A stretch of DNA of 64,000 nt from positions 1,798,001 to 1,862,000 of the forward strand of contig NZ_OZ032147.1 in the NCBI RefSeq assembly GCF_964026435.1, in the 5' to 3' direction. Every line of letters begins with the position of its first letter. Positions within the stretch are counted from its first letter, which is position 1. Of the stretch, positions 55,791-64,000 are shown in pieces. Made by a program: the position numbers and the translations under genes. The DNA is from Rickettsia endosymbiont of Gonocerus acuteangulatus. GTDB lineage: Bacteria > Pseudomonadota > Alphaproteobacteria > Rickettsiales > Rickettsiaceae. The notes below the pieces were generated by a model. It had not been told where the DNA came from. It made no database searches and saw nothing but the letters and a program-made list of their open reading frames with translations.

Positions 55791-56900
55791 CAAAACTTAC
55801 GCTATGAGTAAAAAAGTGATAAATTATTGTAAAAATAATTAAACATGTCAAAGAGGATAAAGTTGCAAGCAATACCAATTAATAGGACAGATTATTGTCA
55901 ATTTTTAATAGTTAGCCAAAAGAATTATAGTTTAACCTACTACGCTGAACATGCAAAGAAATGTAGTCATGATGTTATTAATAGATTTTTAAGGAATGAA
56001 AAATATACACCTTCTTTGTTATGGGAACACATCAAGAATGATGTTATTTTTTCATCTAATGGATATACAATATTTGATGATACGGTTTTAAATAAAAGGA
56101 ATACGAAGCAAATAGAAATTGCAAGATCGCAGTACAGTGGAGCTACAGGTAGAGTTACTAAAGGTATAGGAGTAGTGAGTCTGGTATATTATAACCCTGA
56201 TATTAATAAGTTTTGGGTAATAGATTATCGAATTTTTGCACCTGATCATGATGGAGCAACAAAACTAGAACACCTATTAAACATGTTAAATAATGCTGTT
56301 TATAGCAAGAAGATTCCTTTTCAAACAGTACTTTTTGACACATGGTATTCTACACACAAAATTATGCAACATGTTGACTCTCTGGGGAAATATTATTATG
56401 CCCCTATTAAAGCCAATAGAAACGTTAGTAAAACGCACGATTCTAAACCTTATAAAGCTGTAAAAGAGTTGACATTTTCAGATGAAGAGATCAGGCATGG
56501 AGTAGAGATTCATATAAAAGGCTTTGCTAAAAATAAGCATGTTAATTTGTTTAAATTTACTGTTTCTACCAACAGAGTTGAGTATGTTGTTACCAATAAC
56601 AAAACTCAAAAATCTTCTAAAGCTGCACAAGATGAGTGTGGCTTTCGATGGGTAATTGAGAGCATGCACAGAGAAATTAAGCAACTTACTGGGATAGAAC
56701 GTTGTCAATGCAGGAAACAGCGTATTCAACGTAATCATATTAGTTGGGCATTTTTAGTTTGGGCATTTCTCAAAAGGACTGCAAATACAATCGGTAAAAC
56801 GGTTTACCAAATAAAGTTAGGGCTTTTAGATGACTATATGCAACAACAGCTGCGTGCTCCATCTTTACGATATTTAGAACCAAACATAGCGTAAGTTTTG
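55791..56900 (+). mobile_element. IS701/IS4-like element, copy I
   Basis: The complete 1110-bp element, flanked by a TACA duplication. Confidence 0.94.
55845..56894 (+). CDS. IS701/IS4-like transposase (intact)
   Basis: 349 residues. Unique change QLRAPSLRY for QLRSPSLRY near the C-terminus; NKTQKSS as in copies C and D. With a perfect target duplication and gene, it is a good candidate for an active copy. Confidence 0.88.
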   Translation: MSKRIKLQAIPINRTDYCQFLIVSQKNYSLTYYAEHAKKCSHDVINRFLRNEKYTPSLLWEHIKNDVIFSSNGYTIFDDTVLNKRNTKQIEIARSQYSGATGRVTKGIGVVSLVYYNPDINKFWVIDYRIFAPDHDGATKLEHLLNMLNNAVYSKKIPFQTVLFDTWYSTHKIMQHVDSLGKYYYAPIKANRNVSKTHDSKPYKAVKELTFSDEEIRHGVEIHIKGFAKNKHVNLFKFTVSTNRVEYVVTNNKTQKSSKAAQDECGFRWVIESMHREIKQLTGIERCQCRKQRIQRNHISWAFLVWAFLKRTANTIGKTVYQIKLGLLDDYMQQQLRAPSLRYLEPNIA

Positions 56901-57002
56901 TACATGCTTGTTAATATTTGCTTACTATAACATGATACTCTCGCTCTGTCAGTACCTTAATGACTTATGCTATACTAATATTTCCTATTTGCAACAGGGC
57001 CG

Positions 57003-57401
57003 AAAATATTAACCGATCAACTAAACGATAATTTACTTAACAAGCTAGAGAAGAATTTTTATCCGACATTAGTTATAAATAGAAAAAAAATAATAAATGT
57101 AATTACTAAAGGATTGGAAAAAATTAAAATAAATAAGCTTAATCTATTTAACAAATTCAAAAATTTTAATGAAGAGAATTTATTAGTAATAACAAACAAA
57201 GTAGCAGAAAAAATAGGAATCGCTAAAAATAAATCTAATATAAATAGAAAACCCCAAATATTGCCAGTAATTAAAGGTGATGTAGATGAAATTTTGAATA
57301 AATTGTCTAAAATGCCAAATTTATCAGAAAAAGAAAAAATGTTATTACAAAAACCCAATATAACAAATAAACCAAAATCACGAAAAAGCCATACAATTTG
57401 A
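57003..57401 (+). pseudogene. Unknown protein, C-terminal fragment (5' end cut by IS6)
   Basis: An open frame enters from the IS6 border: KILTDQLNDNLLNKLEKNFY, then repeated helical Lys/Asn-rich segments (INKLNLFNKFKNFNEENLLV; EILNKLSKMPNLSEKEKMLL) and a basic tail PNITNKPKSRKSHTI. There is no internal Met close to the border, so the original start is lost. I do not recognise the family. Confidence 0.55.
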
Positions 57402-57485
57402 CAAATTTGACATGTTAATATAAATTGCATAATATATTTGACAATAATTCAAACCTAGGGTAATGATTAAAATCATGTATCCTCT

Positions 57486-57583
57486 GTCATCCCGTGATTT
57501 ATTCATGGGTTCCAGTAATAAAAATACAGATATAAAAAACTCGCTTTATGCTGGATCTAGTTCCCGAGCTACAGGATGACACA
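57486..57583. repeat. Dispersed palindromic repeat, diverged copy
   Basis: It starts TGTCATCCCGTGATTTATTC, has CTCGCTTTATGCTGGATC as in 1782-1902 and 61175-61311, and ends ACAGGATGACA. The arms are only partly complementary. It occupies most of the gap before the MFS-Aas gene; the rest of that gap has no recognised feature. Confidence 0.6.
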
Positions 57584-57663
57584 TCGGACGCATTTTCCTA
57601 ACTATAAAACCTCGCCAACCTTACGCAGGAATTAGAAGCAAAACTAATAAACTACTATATACT

Positions 57664-60600
57664 ATGGATTCAAATAAATTATATCTCTTTAAGGATAGGC
57701 GATTCTTACCGAATTTTATAGTACAGTTATGTGGTTGTCTTAACGATAACATCTTGAAAAATGCTCTTGTAATTTTAATTACTTATGGAGTTGTTGGTTC
57801 TCTAAGCAAATATAATAACTTACTTGTTTTAGTTACCAATGCTATTTTTGTTCTACCTTTTATAATATTTGCAAGTATAGCGGGACAAATTGCTGATAAA
57901 TATGAACGCTCTATCCTAATTAAAATTATAAAAGCTTGCGAGATTGCTATAATCGCTTTTGCAATTTATGGTTTTCACCATAATAATATTATAGTACTGC
58001 TCTGCTCTATTTGCCTGATGAGTATTCATTCCACTTTCTTTGGTCCAATTAAATATAGCGTTCTTCCTGATCATTTGAGTAAAGAGGAATTGCTTGGAGC
58101 TAACGGTTTCGTTGAGGCTGGAACTTTCATCGCTATTTTTATTGGTACTATAATTGGCAGCTATTACACAATCAGTAATAATTTCATAATTTATTCCTTA
58201 ATTACAATTGCAGCTATTGGCTTTATTTCAAGTCTTACTACACCAAAATCAAATAAAGCAAATCGTGATATTAAGATAAATTTTAATATCATAAACGAAA
58301 GCCTAAATATGATAAGATATGCTCAAACCAAAAAGCAAATATATTTAGCAATACTAGGCATTTCATGGTTTTGGTTTATTGGAGCTGCTATAATTTCTCA
58401 GATACCTTTACTTGCTAAAATAACGTTTAAAGCTGACGAGAATGTTGCTAATTTATTTTTAGCAGTTTTCTCGCTTGGCGTTGGTGTAGGCTCATTTTTA
58501 TGTAGCAAAATATTTGAAGATGAAATTACTGTTAAATACCTCTTTATTTCAGCACTTGGCATTAGTATTTTTGGCATCGATTTATTTTTTGCTAGTAGAA
58601 TTAGTGCAGTCGCTTATGAACCAGCTCAACTGAAAAGTATTTTTGTATTTTTATCAAAAAGGCATAATTGGCGAATAGTTATCGATCTATTCTTTTTAGC
58701 AGCAATTGGTGGATTATATATTGTACCTCTTTTTGCTATATTACAGCATTACGCAAATCCCGCTCACCGCAGCCGTATTATTGCCGTAAACAACCTAATT
58801 AATTCTATCTTTATGGTAGGATCAACTATTATCCTATCATTATTACTTTATTTAAATTTTACGATACCTTGGATAATATTATTTATCAGCCTATCTAATA
58901 TCATCGTTACCATCTATATTTATCGCTTAATCCCTGAAGTTAAAATTATTCCTTATCCTGTCTTGCGTAGAATATTCCAATTTTGGTTTGATTTAATGTA
59001 TAAGGTTAAAGTTAAAGGGCTCGAGAACTTACAGAAAGCAGGTAACAAAGTAGTAGTAATTGCCAACCATATTTCATATCTCGATCCACCTTTAATTGCA
59101 ACCTATCTAAAAGAGGAAATGACCTTTGCAATAAGCCCTGATATACGCAAAATATGGTGGATTAGACCATTCTTGCGTATGACTAATACTTTGCCTGTTG
59201 ATCCAAACAACCCAATGGCAATTAAGACCTTAGTAAAAGAAGTACAAAATGACCGAAAAATAGCTATTTTTCCAGAGGGTAGAATAAGTGTTACTGGTTC
59301 TTTAATGAAGATTTACGAAGGTCCTGGGATGATTGCCGATAAAGCAAACGCAACTATTTTACCAGTTAGAATAGATGGCACACAATTTACTCATTTCTCA
59401 AAGTTACGAAATATATTAAAGAGAAAAATATTTCCTAAAATTACTGTTACTGTTCTACCGCCAGTAAAATTTGCTGATATTGGTGCTGCATCCGGTCAAG
59501 AACGACGCCAATATATAGCAAGAACTCTATATGATATTATGGCTGATATGATGTTTGAGAGTTCAGACTATAAGAATACTTTATTTGCATCGCTGATAGA
59601 AGCTGCCAAAATTCATGGGTTTAAGAAAAAAATAGTCAATGATTTTGAAAATAATAAAGCTACTTATCAAGATTTAATACTTAAATCTTTTATTCTTGGT
59701 GATTTAATCAAAAGGAACAATATTTTTGGCAAGCATCTAGGTTTAATGCTGCCTAACACGACAAATACCCTAATTACCTTTTATGCCATGCAATTTAGTG
59801 GATTTGTTCCAGCTATAATTAATTGGAGCAGCGGGATAAATACTATTATTAACTCATGTAAAACTGCACAGCTAAAAGTAATTTATACCTCAAAGCAATT
59901 TATAGAAAAAGCAGAGCTACACGAATTAATAACTAATTTATTAGATTTTGGTATTAAAGTAATATATCTAGAAGATTTTAAAAACCAAATAAATCTAGCT
60001 CTAAAATTAAAAGCCTCAATGGGCATCCGTTTTTCTAAAACTTATTATAAGTATTTTTGCCGTAATCGTGATGATGAAAAACCAGCAGTAATAGTTTTTA
60101 CTTCAGGCACCGAAGGAGAGCCTAAAGCTGTAATGTTATCTCACAGAAACCTACAAGCTAATAGATATCAAGCGACTGCTAAAATACCTTTTAGCCCTGA
60201 TGATATAGTATTTAACTCACTGCCATTATTCCACTGCTTTGGGCTTGGCGGAGCGATTATTACGACTTTAAACGGCATTAAGCTATTTTTATACCCCTCA
60301 CCTTTAAATTACCGCAGCATACCAGAAATGATATATGATGTCGGAGCAACTATATTAATTTCAACTGATACATTTTTAAATGGTTATGCCAATTACGCTC
60401 ATCCATACGACTTTTATTCATTACGTTATATATTTGCAGGTAGCGAAAAATTAAAAGAAACTACCAGACAATTCTGGCTTAATAAATATGGTATACGCAT
60501 TTTTGAGGGATATGGTATAACGGAAAGCTCACCTATAATTGCTTGCAATACCCCTATGCATAGTAAAGCTGGTACTGTTGGGAGGTTATTGTCAAAGATT

Positions 60601-61128
60601 GAATATAAACTTGAAAAAGTTGAAGGGATAGATGAAGGTGGACGTTTACTAATTCGTGGTCCTAATGTTATGCTTGGTTATTTAGACGAAAATGGTAACT
60701 ATATTTATAAAGAATGGCACGATACAGGTGATATAGTTAAAATTGATGGAGAAGGATACATAACTATTTTAGGACGTTTGAAAAGATTTGCTAAAATAGC
60801 TGGTGAGATGATTTCGCTTACAAAAGTCGAGGAGCTTGCAAGCGAAATTGATCCTAGCTCCTTGCATGCTGCAATTTCTACACAAGATGAAATGCAAGGG
60901 GAAAAAATTATTTTATTTACTACCAGTACTATTATAGATAGAGAGAATTTTACAAATAACGTACGTAAGACAAAGGTTTCCTTACGCTATGTACCGAAAA
61001 TAGTTATTACTTTACCTGAGATACCATTACTTGCAAATGGTAAAGTTAATTATTTAGAGTTGATGAAAGACACCGATAAATATTTAAATAAGTTTGACTC
61101 GGTGTCATCCCGTGGCTTGTCCTTATAG
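57664..61128 (+). CDS. Triple fusion: LplT-like MFS transporter + PlsC acyltransferase + acyl-ACP/CoA ligase (Aas type)
   Basis: 1154 residues. Residues 1-430 form an MFS part (RRFLPNFIVQLCGCLNDNIL; SIAGQIADKYERSILIK as motif A). Residues about 445-645 are the acyltransferase with NHISYLDPP (H469, D474) and FPEGRIS (about 536). Residues about 655-1140 are the AMP-binding ligase with VFTSGTEGEPKAVMLSH (about 812-828), GYGITESSP and HDTGDIVKIDGEGYI. In E. coli LplT and Aas are separate proteins that import lysophospholipid and re-acylate it; here the parts are one chain. The final residues SVSSRGLSL and the stop come from a repeat (GTGTCATCCCGTGGCTTGTC), so the original C-terminus is slightly changed. 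Confidence 0.88.
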   Translation: MDSNKLYLFKDRRFLPNFIVQLCGCLNDNILKNALVILITYGVVGSLSKYNNLLVLVTNAIFVLPFIIFASIAGQIADKYERSILIKIIKACEIAIIAFAIYGFHHNNIIVLLCSICLMSIHSTFFGPIKYSVLPDHLSKEELLGANGFVEAGTFIAIFIGTIIGSYYTISNNFIIYSLITIAAIGFISSLTTPKSNKANRDIKINFNIINESLNMIRYAQTKKQIYLAILGISWFWFIGAAIISQIPLLAKITFKADENVANLFLAVFSLGVGVGSFLCSKIFEDEITVKYLFISALGISIFGIDLFFASRISAVAYEPAQLKSIFVFLSKRHNWRIVIDLFFLAAIGGLYIVPLFAILQHYANPAHRSRIIAVNNLINSIFMVGSTIILSLLLYLNFTIPWIILFISLSNIIVTIYIYRLIPEVKIIPYPVLRRIFQFWFDLMYKVKVKGLENLQKAGNKVVVIANHISYLDPPLIATYLKEEMTFAISPDIRKIWWIRPFLRMTNTLPVDPNNPMAIKTLVKEVQNDRKIAIFPEGRISVTGSLMKIYEGPGMIADKANATILPVRIDGTQFTHFSKLRNILKRKIFPKITVTVLPPVKFADIGAASGQERRQYIARTLYDIMADMMFESSDYKNTLFASLIEAAKIHGFKKKIVNDFENNKATYQDLILKSFILGDLIKRNNIFGKHLGLMLPNTTNTLITFYAMQFSGFVPAIINWSSGINTIINSCKTAQLKVIYTSKQFIEKAELHELITNLLDFGIKVIYLEDFKNQINLALKLKASMGIRFSKTYYKYFCRNRDDEKPAVIVFTSGTEGEPKAVMLSHRNLQANRYQATAKIPFSPDDIVFNSLPLFHCFGLGGAIITTLNGIKLFLYPSPLNYRSIPEMIYDVGATILISTDTFLNGYANYAHPYDFYSLRYIFAGSEKLKETTRQFWLNKYGIRIFEGYGITESSPIIACNTPMHSKAGTVGRLLSKIEYKLEKVEGIDEGGRLLIRGPNVMLGYLDENGNYIYKEWHDTGDIVKIDGEGYITILGRLKRFAKIAGEMISLTKVEELASEIDPSSLHAAISTQDEMQGEKIILFTTSTIIDRENFTNNVRKTKVSLRYVPKIVITLPEIPLLANGKVNYLELMKDTDKYLNKFDSVSSRGLSL

Positions 61129-61174
61129 TACCGGACATTTTTAAAAAAATGTTATATTTTTTTCAGGTATAGGT

Positions 61175-61311
61175 GCCCTTCTATGTCATTCCCGCGGAGG
61201 CGGGAATCCAGGAAAAAAAGTCTAAATATAGCAATTTTTTAGAATATAAAAGCTCGATATTATCTCGCTTTATGCTGGATTCCCGCCTCCGCGGGAATGA
61301 CATAGAAGGGC
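61175..61311. repeat. Palindromic repeat with long perfect inverted ends
   Basis: The arms 61175-61210 and 61276-61311 are exact inverses over 36 bases (from GCCCTTCTATGTCATTCCCG inward). The core of about 65 bases holds AGCTCGATATTATCTCGC. Same family as 1782-1902. The last bases overlap the IS6 tip at 61309. Confidence 0.85.
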
Positions 61312-61679
61312 ACTGTTGCAAATAGGTATTGTGGGTGTATTTTGTGAAGGGAGTGAAATACGTTATGTATTAAAAGGCTAATAGATTTTCAGTAATAATT
61401 CTGATTTCGCCGTGAATACCTTGACCATATTTCCATAATTCAAATCTTCCTTTTTTAAACATTCGCATTATCTCAAATCCTTTAATAGTTGCATAAGCTG
61501 TTTTCATTGATTTAAAACCAAGAGTAGGTTTAATCAGTCGTTTCAGCTTACCATGATCAGATTCTATTATATTATTCAGATACTTAATCTGCCGATGTTC
61601 TAACTCTTGTGAGCATTTGCCTTCTGATTTGAGTAGAGTAATTGCTTTACTATAAGCTGGGTTCTTATCAGTATTAATT
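61309..61679 (-). mobile_element. IS6-family 3'-end fragment
   Basis: The tip GGCACTGTTGCAAATAGG, then the end of the transposase (..GRFELWKYGQGIHGEIRII, up to the NTDKNPAYSK region). It is cut at 61679 by MITE 4. The rest of the element is absent. Confidence 0.85.
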
Positions 61680-61805
61680 CAAAACTTACGCTATGTTATA
61701 GCAAATATGCTAAAAACCCTTACTACAAAGCTATGTTTTTACAGTGCATCACTTTATAATATCCTTTAATTTATAGGAATTATATCAAACATAGCGTAAG
61801 TTTTG
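61680..61805 (-). mobile_element. MITE 4, at a recombinant junction
   Basis: 126 bp, perfect ends, second subfamily (like MITE 3). The left flank is IS6 (AATT) and the right flank is IS30 (TTAA); no duplication. Confidence 0.9.
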
Positions 61806-62080
61806 TTAAAATAATAAGATTTTAAATAGGTAATGATGAACAGAAAATATAGACACTTATCTCGCGAAGAGAGATATGAAATAAAAAGAATGTATGACCT
61901 AGGAGTCAGTATTAACAAGATAGCACAACATCTTACGAGGTCTAAAAGCACTATTAGTATGGAGCTAAAAAGAAATAAAGTAAAAGGTAAGTATATGCCT
62001 TGTGTTGCTCAGGAACAATATAAAAAAAGGATGCATCAGCAAGAGTTATTAAAAATAGAGAAGTTACCTATTTTGTTAAA

Positions 62081-62605
62081 TCTCTTTTGGGTATATTCCC
62101 CGCCGCTTGCGGCGTAATATGGCGGAATGAGCAAATATATACATAAAAGTCATAATGTTACGGTACTGCTGTATCACATGGTATTTCCAGCAAAATATCG
62201 CCGAGCAGTGTTTGACGTATCAGTTGATCAAGTATTATGAGAAATATGTTTAGAGATAGAAAAGAGATATCAAATAAAATTTTTAGAAATAGGGGTTGAT
62301 GAAGATCATGTCCATTTTTTGGTACAATCTGTACCAACCTATAGCGTAACAAAAATAGTAACAACAATTAAAAGTGTTACAGCTCGTCAAATATTTAGAC
62401 AGTGTCCACAGGTAAAGAAACAATTATGGGGTGGAGAATTTTGGACTGATGGATATTTTACGAGTACGGTAGGTAAGCATGGAAATGAGAATATGATAGG
62501 AAAATACGTAAAAAACCAAGGCAAGGAATATCAGAAACTGCATGAGGATCATCAGCTAGCTTTCTTCTAAAATACCCCGCTGCTTGCGGCGGGGATTACT
62601 TTTAT
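62081..62605 (+). mobile_element. IS200-type element, copy 8
   Basis: 525 bp beside GTTAAA. Excision rejoins the IS30 frame (ILLN/YIKN). The hairpins are intact though its gene is not. Confidence 0.94.
62127..62570 (+). pseudogene. tnpA: IS200 TnpA with a nonsense codon
   Basis: Codon 38 is TGA (62238-62240) instead of CGA in the other seven copies (VDQVLREI). The rest is unchanged. This copy could only move with TnpA from a sister element. Confidence 0.92.
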
Positions 62606-62712
62606 TTATATCAAAAATGCTATGATTCACAAGAAATGGTCACCGGATGCTATAGCCGGAAAGTTAAAACTGGACAAAAATACAGCTTGTTGTATCAGTA
62701 CAGATAAGTATA

Positions 62713-62837
62713 CAAAACTTACGCTATGTTTGATATAATGCCCATGAATTAAGGGATATTATGAAGTGCTTCACTATAAAACATTGCTGTGTAATAAGAG
62801 TTTTTAGCATATTTGCTATAACATAGCGTAAGTTTTG
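62713..62837 (+). mobile_element. MITE 5
   Basis: 125 bp, first subfamily, perfect ends, within IS30 copy 5. The flanks (TATA and GCTA) do not match, and about 60 bases of IS30 are missing at this point. Confidence 0.9.
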
Positions 62838-63344
62838 GCTATTTACCGTCTAAAAGATATAAAAGGCAAGAAAGGGGGACAAGGCATCAAAGGATCATTA
62901 TACCACAAAGGATCTCAATACATCAGCGTGATGCAATAGCAATGCAAAAGCTAGAAGTAGGGCATTTTGAGGCAGATCTTACATTTCATAAAGGTAATCA
63001 AAGTATGAATATCGGTGTGCTGGTGGATAAAAAGAGTCAAAAGATTATTTTAGTGCTGAATAACTCCAAGAGAGCTAAAACAGTTACCACTGGGTTTTTA
63101 AAAAAGATCAAAACGCTGCCAAGTAGTGTTAGAAAGACTATTACTATGGATAATGGCAAAGAGTTTGTAGGGCATCTTGCTTATAGACTATCTGGGTTTC
63201 AAACTTTCTTTTGTGATCCATACCGCCCTAGACAAAAAGCACTAGTGGAGAAAATGAATTCTATGATTCATAGAATTTTACCTAAAAATACAGATATTAC
63301 AACCGTTACACAAAGAGGTCTTGACAATATTGCTGAGATTTTAT

Positions 63345-64000
63345 GAAAATTCAAGGACTAAGTAGAACAAAACCTATAAATTTTCTGCCCAAATTTCATT
63401 GGGGGTTTTATAACCAAAAAGCTTTCTTGGCATGTTATTTAAAATCTCAGCAACATTGTCAAGACCTCTTTGTGTAACGGTAGTAATATCTGTATTTTTA
63501 GGTAAAATTCTATGAATCATAGAATTCATTTTCTCCACTAGTGCTTTTTGTCTAGGGCGGTATGGATCACAAAAGAAAGTTTGAAACCCAGATAGTCTAT
63601 AAGCAAGATGCCCTACAAACTCTTTGCCATTATCCATAGTAATAGTCTTTCTAACACTACTTGGCAGCGTTTTGATCTTTTTTAAAAACCCAGTGGTAAC
63701 TGTTTTAGCTCTCTTGGAGTTATTCAGCACTAAAATAATCTTTTGACTCTTTTTATCCACCAGTGCACCAATATTCATACTTTGATTACCTTTATGAAAT
63801 GTAAGATCTGCCTCAAAATTCCCTACTTCTACCTTTTTCGTAGCTATTGCATCACGCTGATGTATTGAGATCCTTTGTGGTATAATGATCCTTTGACGCC
63901 TGTTCCCTCTTTCTTGCTTTTATATCTTTTAGAAGGTAAATAGCTATATAACTTTAATTTAGCTGCTACTGCAGAAGTGTAAACAAATCTATATATACTT
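63345..64000 (-). mobile_element. IS30-family element, copy 6 (runs off the window)
   Basis: It starts with GAAAATTCAAGG, as copy 1 does, and continues to the window edge. Confidence 0.87.
63374..64000 (-). pseudogene. IS30 transposase, frameshifted, partial in window
   Basis: The C-terminal part to the stop at 63374 is open. Near 63917 one base is missing (TTCTTGCTTTTATA against TTCTTGCCTTTTATA in the others), so the frame is lost in the KRYKRQERG region. The middle carries the changes AKTVTTGFLKK, SSVRK and GHLAYRL of copy 5, while EVGNFEADL matches copy 1: a mosaic. Confidence 0.82.

Larger units (their letters stand above)
54897..56972 (-). mobile_element. IS630a copy 5, carrying IS701 copy I
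   Basis: Perfect tips and TA on both sides (54895-54896 and 56973-56974). IS701 copy I lies in the leader next to the ORF A start. Both reading frames are intact. Confidence 0.93.
54094..57000 (-). mobile_element. IS6-family element carrying IS630a copy 5
   Basis: The ends GCACTGTTGCAAATAGG and GCCCTGTTGCAAATAGG are typical IS6/IS26-type tips. After removing IS630a it is about 0.83 kb. The flanks show no 8-bp duplication: the left side follows ntrY and the right side is the middle of another gene. Confidence 0.85.
61833..63343 (+). pseudogene. IS30 transposase, diverged and broken
   Basis: MMNRKYRHLSREERYEIKRM.. to KRMHQQELLKIEKLPILLN, then IS200 copy 8; YIKNAMIHKKWSPDAIAGKL to CCISTDKY, then MITE 5 with about 60 bases lost; KLEVGHFEADLTFHKGNQSM.. 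to RGLDNIAEIL at the border. The C-terminal 20 or so residues are missing. Substitutions such as AKTVTTGFLKK and SSVRK mark a separate IS30 lineage. Confidence 0.85.
61806..63344 (+). mobile_element. IS30-family element, copy 5 (diverged, both ends missing)
   Basis: It starts inside the leader (TTAAAATAATAAG) next to MITE 4 and is cut at 63344 by IS30 copy 6. IS200 copy 8 and MITE 5 lie inside. The sequence is more diverged from copies 1, 2 and 4 than those are from each other. Confidence 0.85.

Noticed and set aside
1782-61311. Palindromic repeats considered as a CRISPR array
   Set aside because: The repeats are scattered singly over the window, not in tandem with regular spacers, and no cas genes are present.

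Overview
The window looks like chromosome of an obligate intracellular alphaproteobacterium of the genus Rickettsia. The AT-rich composition points that way, and so do the housekeeping genes (tsaD, lolD with a LolC/E permease, ksgA, xseA, lptD with a SurA-like chaperone, der, pccB/pccA, ntrY, an MFS-Aas fusion, oligopeptidase B) and the palindromic repeats found between and inside genes. Very heavy insertion-sequence load recalls IS-rich tick-endosymbiont Rickettsia. The species cannot be fixed from the sequence alone.

Layout. 1-3577: partial oligopeptidase B, a NuoL/M/N-type membrane subunit carrying an in-frame palindrome, and a beheaded VapC toxin. 3568-9441: IS island 1 (IS30, IS701-like, IS481 and IS630 pieces, two MITEs). 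9498-10650: tsaD behind a fragment of a Phd/YefM antitoxin. 10649-22151: IS island 2, including an IS21 element with an extra third gene and up to four levels of nesting. 22152-38749: the most chromosomal stretch (two Rickettsia-type unknowns, lol genes, MFS, a small secreted protein, ksgA split by an IS200, xthA, a decayed SBP-TRIC channel fusion, xseA, lptD, surA-like, der). 38955-47569: IS island 3. 47597-54030: pccB, a proline-rich pseudogene, pccA and ntrY. 54094-57000: IS6 containing IS630 containing IS701. 57003-61128: a truncated unknown and the 1154-aa MFS/PlsC/AMP-ligase fusion. 61309-64000: IS island 5.

Mobile elements. Eight IS200-type copies (525 bp, seven with intact tnpA) sit beside TTAAA/TTGAA sites. 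Nine full or partial copies of an IS701/IS4-like element have the 16-bp ends CAAAACTTACGCTATG; the cleanest copies have 4-bp target duplications. Five about 125-bp MITEs share exactly those ends, so the same transposase probably moves them. There are six IS30 copies, five copies of one IS630 plus one different IS630, three kinds of IS21, three sites with IS6 remains, and one IS481 fragment. Several copies have unrelated left and right flanks, the mark of recombination between repeats.

Functional picture. Envelope biogenesis (LolD/LolC-E, LptD, SurA-like, Aas fusion) and propionyl-CoA carboxylation are kept. Accessory loci (VapC, Phd antitoxin, SBP-TRIC channel, a proline-rich protein with EPIYA-like sites) are decaying, and ksgA is interrupted.
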